Source: Mycolicibacterium nivoides
Lineage (GTDB): Bacteria; Actinomycetota; Actinomycetes; Mycobacteriales; Mycobacteriaceae
Direction: 5' to 3'
Assembly: GCF_003855255.1 (NCBI RefSeq)
Contig: NZ_CP034072.1
Location: forward strand, 5,233,605-5,297,604
Length of the DNA stretch: 64,000 bases
The notes beneath the pieces are model-generated. The model saw only the letters and a program-made list of their open reading frames with translations, was not told the origin of the DNA and did not search any database. Both the position numbers and the translations under genes were made by a program. Numbering within the stretch: the stretch's first letter is position 1; each line of letters starts with the position of its first letter. Of this stretch, positions 36,638 through 44,807 are shown piece after piece.

Positions 36638-38248
36638 ATGAGTGATGCGCTGCTGCACCATCCCATCCATTCCGGCCACCTCACGGTCGGCGCGCTCAAG
36701 CGCAACAAAGACAAGCCTGTGCTGTTCCTCGGCGACACCACCCTGACCGGTGGCGAGCTCGCGGAACGCATCAGCCAGTACATTCAGGCCTTCGAAGCCC
36801 TCGGCGCAGGCACCGGCGAAGGCGTCGGCCTGCTGTCGCTGAACCGCCCCGAGGTGCTGATGATCATCGGCGCCGGCCAGACCCAGGGGTACCGTCGCAC
36901 CGCACTACACCCTCTCGGTTCGCTGGACGACCACGCCTACGTGCTGTCCGACGCCGAGGTGACGACCCTCATCATCGACCCCACGCCTGCGTTCGTGGAG
37001 CGGGCCATGGGGTTGCTGGAGAAGGTGCCGTCGCTCCGGCAGGTGCTGACCATCGGCCCGGTGCCCGAGGCCCTGGCCGCCTCCAGCGCGTCGGTCTCCG
37101 ACCTCACGGCCGAGGCCGCCAAGTACTCCCCGGTGCCCCTGGTGGCCGCCGAACTCGCTCCCGAGCACGTCGGCGGGCTGACCTACACCGGCGGCACCAC
37201 CGGGAAGCCCAAGGGCGTGATGGGCACGGTGCGCTCGATCTCCACCATGACGACCATTCAGCTCGCCGAGTGGGAGTGGCCCGAGAACCCGCGCTTCCTG
37301 ATGTGCACCCCGCTGTCGCATGCCGGCGCGGCCTTCTTCACACCGACCATCGTCAAGGGCGGCGAACTGGTGGTGCTGACCAAGTTCGACCCGGCCGAGG
37401 TGCTGCGGGTGATCGAGGAACAGCGCATCACCGCGACCATGCTGGTGCCGTCGATGATCTACGCGCTGATGGACCACCCGGATTCACACACCCGCGACCT
37501 GTCCTCGCTGGAGACCGTGTACTACGGCGCCTCCGCGATGAACCCCGTGCGACTGGCCGAGGCGCTCAAGCGCTTCGGGCCGATCTTCGCGCAGTACTAC
37601 GGCCAGTCCGAGGCGCCGATGGTGATCTCGTACCTCGGCAAGAAGGACCACGACGAGAAGCGGCTGACCTCCTGCGGCCGGCCCACGCTGTTCGCCCGGA
37701 CCGCGCTGCTGGACGGCGAGGGCAACCCGGTACCCCGGGGCGAGGTCGGCGAGATCTGCGTGTCCGGACCGCTGCTGGCCGGCGGCTACTGGAAGCTGCC
37801 CGAGGCCACCGCCGACACCTTCAAGGACGGCTGGCTGCACACCGGCGACATGGCCCGCGAGGACGAGGACGGCTACTGGTTCATCGTCGACCGGGTCAAG
37901 GACATGATCGTCACCGGCGGGTTCAACGTGTTCCCGCGTGAGGTGGAAGACGTTGTGGCCGAACATCCCTCGGTGGCACAGGTGTGCGTGATCGGCACTC
38001 CGGACGAGAAGTGGGGCGAGGCTGTGACCGCGGTGATCGTGCTGCGCCCCGACGCCGCGTCCGACGACGAGGCGGTGGCCAAGGTGACCGCCGAGATCCA
38101 GTCGGCCGTCAAGGACCGCAAGGGCTCGGTGCAGTCGCCCAAGCAGGTGATCGTCGTCGACTCCGTTCCGGTGACCGCACTCGGCAAGCCCGACAAGAAG
38201 GCCGTCCGGGCCCAGTTCTGGGAGGGCGCTGCCCGCGCGATCGGCTGA
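36638..38248 (+). CDS. fadD8: Fatty-acid-CoA ligase FadD8
   Basis: 536-residue AMP-forming acyl-CoA ligase. MSDALLHHPIHSGHLTVGA, the AMP motif TYTGGTTGKPKGV, YYGQSEAP, GWLHTGDMAREDEDGY and the C-terminal lysine region (TALGKPDKKAVR) are complete. Order and N-terminus match Rv0551c. The ATG at 36638 is set by the promoter spacing. A KstR-type site suggests induction during growth on cholesterol or sterol side chains. It interrupts the normal DGPF-ECF42 pair. Confidence 0.9.
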   Translation: MSDALLHHPIHSGHLTVGALKRNKDKPVLFLGDTTLTGGELAERISQYIQAFEALGAGTGEGVGLLSLNRPEVLMIIGAGQTQGYRRTALHPLGSLDDHAYVLSDAEVTTLIIDPTPAFVERAMGLLEKVPSLRQVLTIGPVPEALAASSASVSDLTAEAAKYSPVPLVAAELAPEHVGGLTYTGGTTGKPKGVMGTVRSISTMTTIQLAEWEWPENPRFLMCTPLSHAGAAFFTPTIVKGGELVVLTKFDPAEVLRVIEEQRITATMLVPSMIYALMDHPDSHTRDLSSLETVYYGASAMNPVRLAEALKRFGPIFAQYYGQSEAPMVISYLGKKDHDEKRLTSCGRPTLFARTALLDGEGNPVPRGEVGEICVSGPLLAGGYWKLPEATADTFKDGWLHTGDMAREDEDGYWFIVDRVKDMIVTGGFNVFPREVEDVVAEHPSVAQVCVIGTPDEKWGEAVTAVIVLRPDAASDDEAVAKVTAEIQSAVKDRKGSVQSPKQVIVVDSVPVTALGKPDKKAVRAQFWEGAARAIG

Positions 38249-38305
38249 GTTTCCCCGCCGAGTTCTCACCCGCGAGCAGTCCCCCGCAAGCGGGAGGGGC
38301 CCCCA

Positions 38306-38345
38306 GCGGAGGTACCCGGATCCACGTGATGTGGGGTACCTCCGC
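38306..38345. repeat. Inverted repeat between fadD8 and the sigma factor gene
   Basis: GCGGAGGTACCC and GGGTACCTCCGC, perfect 12-bp arms, 16-nt loop, about 15 bp before the ATG of the ECF sigma factor. It could be a terminator of fadD8, a regulator site or a translation-blocking hairpin. Just upstream CCCGCAAGCGGG (about 38283-38294) is a second small hairpin. Confidence 0.55.
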
Positions 38346-38359
38346 GTCTGCTCGGCACA

Positions 38360-39625
38360 ATGGGTGGGGTGCCCGACAACCCGGCTACCGCTGCCGACCT
38401 GCAGAAGACGCTCGACGCGGTGTGGCGGATGGAGGCGGCCAAGATCCTGGCCACGCTGACTCGCACGGTCGGCGATGTGGCCCTGGCCGAGGATCTGGCA
38501 TCCGAAGCCCTGCTCGACGCGCTCACGCAATGGCCGCAGACCGGTGTGCCGCGCAACCCCGGAGCCTGGCTGACCACGGTGGCCAAACGCAAGGCCATCG
38601 ATCACTGGCGGCGCGCGGAAAACCTCGATGCCAAGTACGCCGTGCTGGCCCGCGATCTGGCCGACCACGTCGAGGAAGCCTGGGATCCCGACCGGATCGA
38701 TGACGATGTGCTGCGGCTGATCTTCATCGCCGCCCACCCGGTGTTGTCCCGCGAGGCCCAGATCGCGCTGACGCTGCGCATGGTCGGCGGGTTGAGCACC
38801 GACGAGATCGCCCGGGCCTTCCTCATCTCGACCGCCACCGCCGCCGCCCGCATCACCCGAGCCAAAAAGACTCTGGCCCAGGCCAACCCGCCGTTCGAGA
38901 TGCCGCCCCGCGACGAGTACCCGCAGCGGCTGTCGGCCGTGCTGGCGGTCATCTACCTGATCTACAACGAGGGCTACTCGGCGTCCTTCGGGCAACGCTG
39001 GATCCGTGACGAATTGTGCACCGAAGCACTGCGATTGGGTCGCGTGCTGGCCGCGCTGGTGCCCGACGAACCCGAGGTCCACGGTCTGCTGGCGCTCATG
39101 GAGTTCCAGTCCTCGCGCTTTGCCGCCCGCACCGACGCCGAGGGCCGGCCCATCCTGCTCGAAGACCAGAACCGGGCCCGCTGGGACCGTGCGCAGATCC
39201 AGCGCGGCGTCGCCGCCCTCGAGCGCTCCAGTGCCGCACGGCAGCAACGAGGTTGGGGCCCATATGCGCTACAGGCCGCGCTCGCCGAGTGCCACGCGGT
39301 GGCCCCGACGGCAACCGACACCGACTGGAGCCGCATCGTCGCGCTCTATGACGCCTTGCTCCAGATCGCGCCGTCGGCGGTGGTGCAGCTCAACCGCGCG
39401 GTGGCCGTCGCGATGCGCTCGGGCCCGCAGGAGGCCCTGACGCTCGTCGACGGGATCGAGGGCCTGGACGGCTCCTATCTACTGCCCAGTGTCCGCGGCG
39501 AACTGTTGTCCCGACTCGGCCGACACCTCGACGCCGCCGAGCAGTTCGACCGGGCCGCGGCCCTGTCCGACAACGAGCGCGAGCGACAGGTACTGGTGGA
39601 CAAGGCAATCCGTGAACGCAGCTGA
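38360..39625 (+). CDS. ECF42-type RNA polymerase sigma factor with C-terminal extension
   Basis: 421 residues: sigma region 2 (EDLASEALLDALTQWP, AWLTTVAKRKAIDHWRR), region 4 (IALTLRMVGGLSTDEIARAF), then about 230 residues of a helical DUF6596/TPR-like extension ending in NERERQVLVDKAIR. This extension defines ECF42, which has no anti-sigma factor; the extension is needed for activity. Target genes usually encode DGPF proteins, one of which lies 2.4 kb upstream. ATG start 15 bp after an inverted repeat. Confidence 0.87.
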   Translation: MGGVPDNPATAADLQKTLDAVWRMEAAKILATLTRTVGDVALAEDLASEALLDALTQWPQTGVPRNPGAWLTTVAKRKAIDHWRRAENLDAKYAVLARDLADHVEEAWDPDRIDDDVLRLIFIAAHPVLSREAQIALTLRMVGGLSTDEIARAFLISTATAAARITRAKKTLAQANPPFEMPPRDEYPQRLSAVLAVIYLIYNEGYSASFGQRWIRDELCTEALRLGRVLAALVPDEPEVHGLLALMEFQSSRFAARTDAEGRPILLEDQNRARWDRAQIQRGVAALERSSAARQQRGWGPYALQAALAECHAVAPTATDTDWSRIVALYDALLQIAPSAVVQLNRAVAVAMRSGPQEALTLVDGIEGLDGSYLLPSVRGELLSRLGRHLDAAEQFDRAAALSDNERERQVLVDKAIRERS

Positions 39626-39647
39626 TACCGGCCGGCCTCATGGCACC

Positions 39648-40337
39648 ATGGCGGGCATGGTGTCAGCCGTATTGTTCGATTACTCCGGGACCCTGTTCCG
39701 CCTCGAGGAGGACGACAGCTGGTTCGCCGGGATGGCCGTCGACGAACGCGCGGTCGACGGCCACGTGCAGGCCGAGTTGATGCGCCGGCTCACCGCCCCG
39801 ACCGGCCGGTCCGTGTCGATGACCGACGAACAGTACCGGGCCTGGGCCAACCGCGACCTGGCCCCGCACCTGCACCGGGAGGCCTACCTGCATGTGTTGC
39901 GGGAGTCCGGGCTGGCCGACCACCACGCCCAGGCGTTGTACGACCGGGTGATCGATCCGGCCAGCTGGACCGCCTATCCCGACACCGCACGCGTCTTCGA
40001 AAACCTTCACGCGCAAGGGATCCGGACCGCCGTCGTCTCCAACATCGCGTTCGACGTGCGGCCGGCGTTCACGGCGATCGGCGCCGCCGAGCACGTCGAC
40101 GAGTTCGTGCTGTCCTTCGAGGTCGGCGCGATCAAGCCCGACCCGGCGATCTTCACCGCCGCACTCGACCGCCTTGGAGTGGCTGCCCAGGATGCACTGA
40201 TGGTCGGCGACAGCGAGGAGGCCGACGGCGGCGCCCGCACAGTGGGTTGCCAGTTCGCGCTCGTCGACCCGCTGCCCACCGCCGAGCGCCCCGACGGACT
40301 GATCGCGGCCCTGCGGAGCGTCGGCATCCGCGCCTAG
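39648..40337 (+). CDS. HAD-superfamily hydrolase (atypical motif I)
   Basis: 229 residues of the HAD family with N-terminal LFDYSGTLFR. Motif I reads DxSxT instead of DxDxT, lacking the usual second Asp (acid/base), so phosphatase activity may be altered. Motif III lysine in GAIKPDPAIF and motif IV MVGDSEEADGG are present. The cap helices lie between. The start may be any of 39648, 39657 or the GTG at 39660. Tightly follows the sigma factor (22 bp). Substrate unknown. Confidence 0.75.
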   Translation: MAGMVSAVLFDYSGTLFRLEEDDSWFAGMAVDERAVDGHVQAELMRRLTAPTGRSVSMTDEQYRAWANRDLAPHLHREAYLHVLRESGLADHHAQALYDRVIDPASWTAYPDTARVFENLHAQGIRTAVVSNIAFDVRPAFTAIGAAEHVDEFVLSFEVGAIKPDPAIFTAALDRLGVAAQDALMVGDSEEADGGARTVGCQFALVDPLPTAERPDGLIAALRSVGIRA

Positions 40338-40346
40338 GGTGGAGCC

Positions 40347-40796
40347 ATGGCTGACGACCGCATCCGGCCGCCGTGGTGGCTGAAGTACGTCAACAAGGTG
40401 ATGATCGGGCTGAACAAGCTCGGCGTCGGCGGCGACAAGGGACCCGTGGTGCTGACGGTGCCCGGGCGCAAGTCCGGGAAACCCCGCTCGACGCCGGTCA
40501 CCCCGATGACCGTCGACGGCCACCGCTACATCGTGGCCGGGCTGCCCGGCGGCGACTGGGCGGCCAACGCCCGCGCCGCCGGGCAGGCCACGGTGCACCA
40601 GGGCCGCAGCGACCAGCGGGTGCGCGTGGTGGAGATCCCGGTCGAACAGGCCCGGCCGCTGCTACGCCAGTTCCCGGTCCTGGTCCCCACCGGTGTGGGT
40701 TTCATGCGCAACGCCGGGCTGGTGACCGGGCCCCATCCCGACGAATTCGAGGCCCTGGCCGGACGCTGCCCGGTGTTCCGGCTGGACCCGATCTAG
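40347..40796 (+). CDS. Nitroreductase/F420H2-dependent quinone reductase family (DDN-like)
   Basis: 149-residue split-barrel protein of the deazaflavin (F420)-dependent group that includes Ddn of M. tuberculosis. PGRKSGKPRSTPVTPM is the F420-phosphate-binding signature. The ATG follows the HAD gene by 9 bp and has both a TAGGGT -10 6 nt upstream and a GGTGGAG-like ribosome site. It may reduce menaquinone or other quinones, linking it to the men theme, but this is inference. Confidence 0.8.
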   Translation: MADDRIRPPWWLKYVNKVMIGLNKLGVGGDKGPVVLTVPGRKSGKPRSTPVTPMTVDGHRYIVAGLPGGDWAANARAAGQATVHQGRSDQRVRVVEIPVEQARPLLRQFPVLVPTGVGFMRNAGLVTGPHPDEFEALAGRCPVFRLDPI

Positions 40797-40802
40797 CCGC
40801 AC

Positions 40803-41081
40803 TCAGCTCAGGTGCGGGGCTTCCTTGATCTTGGAGTCCTGCTTGCCGACCGTCTGGCAGAAGGTCTGCACCGCCAACCGGGTTCCGGTGATCTCCAGCT
40901 GTGCGGCATCGGTGCCCTTTTCGTCCTTGAGCATCTTGGACACCGCTTCGTTCTGCGTCTTCTCGTCCTGCCCGATGAAGTCCTTGCACTTGGTGTCACC
41001 ACCGGTGATCGCAGGCGAGCATCCGACGAGCACCAAGCCCGTAGCCAGTCCCGACAACAACACACTCACTGAGCGCTTCAT
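40803..41081 (-). CDS. Small lipoprotein (HdeA-like)
   Basis: 92 residues. Signal peptide with lipobox LVGC (Cys21), then a small helical mature region with two cysteines (TKCKDF, TFCQT) as in the HdeA-like acid-stress chaperone group. It is anchored on the outer face of the membrane. Converges with the DDN-like gene, 6 bp apart. Ribosome site GAGGGG. Function in acid or envelope stress is inferred only from family resemblance. Confidence 0.65.
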   Translation of the reverse strand: MKRSVSVLLSGLATGLVLVGCSPAITGGDTKCKDFIGQDEKTQNEAVSKMLKDEKGTDAAQLEITGTRLAVQTFCQTVGKQDSKIKEAPHLS

Positions 41082-41178
41082 CGTGGTCCCCTCTGATCTG
41101 GTGATGCGAGGTACGCATCATCGCGCCGGGTTTCGTACCCAGCGACGGTACCTGTGAAACCTCTGGATTCGTTCGCTC

Positions 41179-41184
41179 TACAGT
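41179..41184 (+). promoter_or_regulatory. Leaderless -10 element (TACAGT) of menB
   Basis: TACAGT, 7 nt (CGAGCAC), then the GTG at 41192. Confidence 0.55.
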
Positions 41185-41191
41185 CGAGCAC

Positions 41192-42109
41192 GTGAGTGCA
41201 GACAACCCGTTCGACCCGACAGTCTGGGAGCCGGTGCCCGGCTTCGACGATCTGACCGACATCACGTACCACCGCCACGTCGCAGACGGCGCGCGGCAGC
41301 CCACGGTCCGGGTGGCGTTCGACCGGCCCGAGGTGCGCAACGCCTTCCGGCCCCACACCGTCGACGAGCTGTACCGCGTCCTCGACCACGCCCGGATGTC
41401 CCCCGACGTCGGCGTGGTGCTGCTGACCGGCAACGGTCCGTCGGCCAAGGACGGTGGCTGGGCGTTCTGCTCCGGTGGTGACCAGCGCATCCGCGGCAGG
41501 TCCGGCTATCAGTACGCGGCGGGCGAAACCGCCGAGACGGTCGATCCGGCGCGGGCCGGAAGGCTGCACATCCTCGAGGTGCAGCGGCTCATCCGGTTCA
41601 TGCCGAAGGTGGTGATCTGTCTGGTCAACGGTTGGGCGGCCGGCGGCGGACACAGCCTGCACGTCACGTGTGACCTGACCCTGGCCAGCCGCCAGCACGC
41701 CCGGTTCAAGCAGACCGACGCCGACGTGGGCAGCTTCGACGGCGGATTCGGCAGCGCATACCTGGCCCGCCAGACGGGGCAGAAGTTCGCCCGCGAGATC
41801 TTCTTCCTGGGCCGCGCCTACGACGCGGAGACCATGTATCAGATGGGCGCGGTGAACGACGTCGTCGACCACGCCGAACTGGAGTCCGTCGGCCTCCAGT
41901 GGGCCGCCGAGATCAACGGCAAGTCACCCCAGGCGATCCGGATGCTCAAGTTCTCGTTCAACCTGATCGACGACGGCCTGGTGGGCCAGCAGGTGTTCGC
42001 CGGGGAGGCCACCCGGTTGGCCTACATGACCGACGAGGCCGTCGAGGGCCGCGACGCGTTCCTCCAGAAGCGCGATCCGGACTGGAGCGGTTTCCCGCGC
42101 TACTTCTAG
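41192..42109 (+). CDS. menB: 1,4-Dihydroxy-2-naphthoyl-CoA synthase
   Basis: 305-residue crotonase-fold enzyme that cyclises o-succinylbenzoyl-CoA in menaquinone synthesis. SGGDQRIRGRSGY is the MenB acyl-CoA loop, VNGWAAGGGHSLHVTCD the oxyanion hole segment, and DVGSFDGGFGSAYLAR the active-site Asp region. C-terminal WSGFPRYF is conserved. GTG start with leaderless spacing. Corresponds to Rv0548c. Confidence 0.95.
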   Translation: MSADNPFDPTVWEPVPGFDDLTDITYHRHVADGARQPTVRVAFDRPEVRNAFRPHTVDELYRVLDHARMSPDVGVVLLTGNGPSAKDGGWAFCSGGDQRIRGRSGYQYAAGETAETVDPARAGRLHILEVQRLIRFMPKVVICLVNGWAAGGGHSLHVTCDLTLASRQHARFKQTDADVGSFDGGFGSAYLARQTGQKFAREIFFLGRAYDAETMYQMGAVNDVVDHAELESVGLQWAAEINGKSPQAIRMLKFSFNLIDDGLVGQQVFAGEATRLAYMTDEAVEGRDAFLQKRDPDWSGFPRYF

Positions 42110-42110
42110 T

Positions 42111-42159
42111 GATTTGTGCACGTTTACCCGCGCTGACCGCCGGTAAACGTGCACAAATC
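42111..42159. terminator. 18-bp perfect inverted repeat, bidirectional terminator-like
   Basis: GATTTGTGCACGTTTACC and its complement with a 13-nt loop lie one base after the menB stop and 7 bp before the stop of the convergent PPOX gene. It could end both transcripts. The stem contains the palindrome GTGCAC. Confidence 0.7.
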
Positions 42160-42165
42160 GCCGGG

Positions 42166-42660
42166 TTAAAAACGAAAACCGGTCTGGCCGTGCGGCGACT
42201 TCGCGAACGCGATCACCTTGGCCGGGGTGACCTCGTAGACGATCGCGGCCTCGCCCTGCGGGTCGAAAACCTCGTCGTCGCAAACGAAATCCCAGTCGTC
42301 GCCGTACTTGTTCCGGTAGGCGCCGGCCAATGCGGTCAGCCGCTGCAGGCCGGTCACCCGCGCAGCGGTGCCCTCGAGGACGACGTCGAGGCCGGCGTTC
42401 CAGGTGTTGGTTCCGGTCGTGACGACGACGGCCGCTCCCGCCTGCAGATTGCGCGCCTTCTGCTCGGAGGACCCGGTGCAGAACACGAACACACCATCGG
42501 TCCACACCCCGACCAACGGGGTGACGTGCGGGCGCCCGTCGCCGCGCACGGTCGTGAGCCAGTACAGCCCGGCAGCATCGAGGACTGCCGCGGCGGACTC
42601 CCAACTCGTCGCTTCGGTCGCTTCGCTGAAGCGCTGGTCGAGCTTGCCGGTGATCGTCAT
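42166..42660 (-). CDS. Pyridoxamine 5'-phosphate oxidase-like (PPOX) family protein
   Basis: 164-residue split beta-barrel flavin or F420-binding protein. GLYWLTTVRGDGRPHVTP is the PPOX signature near residue 31. The ATG overlaps the AraC regulator stop (ATGA), so the two are co-translated; the regulator probably controls it. Cofactor (FMN, F420 or haem) not determinable. Convergent with menB. Confidence 0.82.
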   Translation of the reverse strand: MTITGKLDQRFSEATEATSWESAAAVLDAAGLYWLTTVRGDGRPHVTPLVGVWTDGVFVFCTGSSEQKARNLQAGAAVVVTTGTNTWNAGLDVVLEGTAARVTGLQRLTALAGAYRNKYGDDWDFVCDDEVFDPQGEAAIVYEVTPAKVIAFAKSPHGQTGFRF

Positions 42661-43610
42661 ACCGATACCGACCGGTCAGCGGCCGCCGATTCATCGCGGA
42701 CATGCGCCCGGTAGCGCAGTGGAGACATACCTACCTCGCGTTTGAATGCGTTGGAGAACGCACCTTCGGAGGAGTAACCCAGCGTGACCGCCAGTGCGCC
42801 GACCCGGGTGTCGTCATCGCGGAGGGCACGCTGCGCCAGCAGCATTCGCCAGTTGTTCAGGTAGGTCAACGGCGGTACCCCGGCCACCGCACGGAACCGT
42901 TCAGCGAACGATGTCCGTGACATCGCTGCTGCACGAGCCAGCTCATCCAACCGCCAGGACTTCGCGGGTTGGTCGTGCATCACGGCAAGGGCGGGGCGCA
43001 ACCGCTCATCTGTCAGCACCCGCAGCCAGCCCGGCGGCAGGTGTTCACCCTGATCGATGTACGCCCGTAGCACCTCAAGCAGCAGCAGCTGGCCATGCTG
43101 GCGAATGGCGAACGCCGCTCCTATCCGGTCACCGGTCACCTCGTCCACCAGTCGGTCGAGCAGCCCGTGCAGGCTGCCCGCCTGTGCTGATGCGGCACGG
43201 ACGTGTCCCACCGACGGCAGCGCATGCAGCAGCAGCGCCTCACCGGCAGGGTTGACGTCGACGTGCCCGCCGATGATCACGTCGGCGTCGCCGCAATCGG
43301 CGCCGTCGATGCGGACGAACGGATCGGATTCGCGCAAGACGATCTCGGTCGGCGGCCCCGTTCCCGGCCCACCCTCCAACGCGACCCATTTGCGGCTGTT
43401 GAGAATCGCCACATCACCGGCGAGCAACTCGATGGGCTGATCCATGCCGTCGGTGATGAGCCGGACACGACCGCACACCACGGCGGTCAGCTTGAGTGGG
43501 TACCTGATCGGCGCGTGGGCCCGCCAGTCTCCGCGCACGGCGAACCCGCCGGAGATCAGGCCACGGACCTCGACGAGGTCAAAGACATCGGAGAGCTGAT
43601 CACGAACCAT
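42657..43610 (-). CDS. AraC family transcriptional regulator
   Basis: 317 residues: an N-terminal cupin-like ligand domain (RYPLKLTAVVCGRVRL, ELLAGDVAIL) and two C-terminal HTH motifs (RLDELARAAAMSRTSF and VGALAVTLGYSSEGAFSNAFKREVGMSPLRYR). The ATG at 43610 is chosen because GATAGT lies 6 nt upstream. Longer frames up to 43649 are less likely. Divergent from an SDR (43684), a probable target along with the PPOX gene behind it. Confidence 0.82.
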   Translation of the reverse strand: MVRDQLSDVFDLVEVRGLISGGFAVRGDWRAHAPIRYPLKLTAVVCGRVRLITDGMDQPIELLAGDVAILNSRKWVALEGGPGTGPPTEIVLRESDPFVRIDGADCGDADVIIGGHVDVNPAGEALLLHALPSVGHVRAASAQAGSLHGLLDRLVDEVTGDRIGAAFAIRQHGQLLLLEVLRAYIDQGEHLPPGWLRVLTDERLRPALAVMHDQPAKSWRLDELARAAAMSRTSFAERFRAVAGVPPLTYLNNWRMLLAQRALRDDDTRVGALAVTLGYSSEGAFSNAFKREVGMSPLRYRAHVRDESAAADRSVSV

Positions 43611-43683
43611 CTCCGAACTATCGCGCAAAAAATATGGACTCACAACCATTCAAAGTCCGGCCGAGCGGAGACATCGTGGAGGC

Positions 43684-44679
43684 ATGACACAGAACCAACG
43701 TCCCATCGGATCGGGATTCACCGCGGCCTCGACGGCAGCGGACGTGCTCGCAGGCATCGACCTGTCTGGACGCAACGTCATCGTCACCGCCGGTCATGTC
43801 GGACTCGGGCTCGAGACCACCCGGGCTCTCAGCCAGGCCGGAGCCTCGGTGGTGGTCGGCGCGCGCTCCCCAGAACGGGCGGCACACGCGTTGGCCGGCA
43901 TCGACCGCGTCGAGGTACACCCGCTCGACCTGATGGACCCACGATCGATCGACACGTTCGCAGTCAGATACCTCGACTCGGGTCAGCCGCTGCACATCCT
44001 GGTGAACAACGCCGGCATCATGGGCGGCGAACTGGTCCGCGACGCCCGCGGCTACGAATCACAGTTCGCCACCAATCACCTCGGCCATTTCCAACTGACC
44101 CTGGGTCTGCTCCCCGCATTGCGCGGGGCTTCGGGCGCCCGTGTGGTGGAGGTTTCATCCTGGGGACACCATCTGTCCGACATCCATTGGGACGACCCGC
44201 ATTTCGACACCGGCGAGTTCGACGGCACGGTGGCATACGGTCAATCGAAGACGGCCAATGTGCTGTTCGCAGTGGAACTCGACCGCCGCTTCGCCGGCGA
44301 TGGAATCCGCGGTTACGCGCTACACCCCGGCGGGATCGTGAGTACCAACCTCGCACCGTGGCTCGGCGAAGACGGCTGGCGCGCCATGGGCCTGGTCGAC
44401 GACGACGGACAGCCGGTGATCGATCCGGAACGGGATCGCAAAACTCCGGAACAAGGTGCGTCGACCAGCGTTTGGGCAGCCACCAGCCCGCAGCTCGACG
44501 ACCTCGGTGGCGTGTACCTGCAGAACAACGACGTCGCCCCGCTTGAAGACATCACCGAACCGTTGACGCTCGACATCACCGCCGGACCGATGGAGACGAC
44601 GGTCGGCGTCACGCGGTACGCGGTCGACCCGGAATCCGCGCAGAGGCTGTGGGAACTCAGTGAGAAATTGACCGCCTGA
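43684..44679 (+). CDS. Short-chain dehydrogenase (retinol dehydrogenase-like)
   Basis: 331-residue SDR. The cofactor loop reads TAGHVGLG instead of TGxxxGxG, an Ala at the second position. NNAG, VVEVSSWG and YGQSK (catalytic Tyr/Lys) are intact. The C-terminal third is longer than in classical SDRs. GGAGG ribosome site before the ATG. Divergent from the AraC regulator and thus likely controlled by it. Confidence 0.82.
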   Translation: MTQNQRPIGSGFTAASTAADVLAGIDLSGRNVIVTAGHVGLGLETTRALSQAGASVVVGARSPERAAHALAGIDRVEVHPLDLMDPRSIDTFAVRYLDSGQPLHILVNNAGIMGGELVRDARGYESQFATNHLGHFQLTLGLLPALRGASGARVVEVSSWGHHLSDIHWDDPHFDTGEFDGTVAYGQSKTANVLFAVELDRRFAGDGIRGYALHPGGIVSTNLAPWLGEDGWRAMGLVDDDGQPVIDPERDRKTPEQGASTSVWAATSPQLDDLGGVYLQNNDVAPLEDITEPLTLDITAGPMETTVGVTRYAVDPESAQRLWELSEKLTA

Positions 44680-44710
44680 CGCGTCGGCTCACGGCACGCA
44701 GAACATTTCT

Positions 44711-44780
44711 CCCCGGCGAGCGGACGCAGCGGGGCATGAGAATGCCAGGTCACGGCTGCCGCGACGTCCGCTCGCCGGGG
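44711..44780. repeat. 16-bp perfect inverted repeat between two SDR genes
   Basis: CCCCGGCGAGCGGACG and CGTCCGCTCGCCGGGG with 38 nt between, ending 15 bp before the -10 of the following SDR gene. It could terminate the first SDR transcript. Stem bases are GC-rich; no poly-T. Confidence 0.6.
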
Positions 44781-44795
44781 AAAATCTAGGTCTCC

Positions 44796-44801
44796 TAAAC
44801 T
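44796..44801 (+). promoter_or_regulatory. Leaderless -10 element (TAAACT) of the Rv0547c-like SDR
   Basis: TAAACT, 6 nt, then the ATG at 44808. Confidence 0.55.
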
Positions 44802-44807
44802 CGGCGC

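Noticed and set aside
37484..39247. 587-codon minus-strand open frame across fadD8 and the sigma factor
   Set aside because: Spans two unrelated plus-strand genes and their intergenic hairpins; no motifs.
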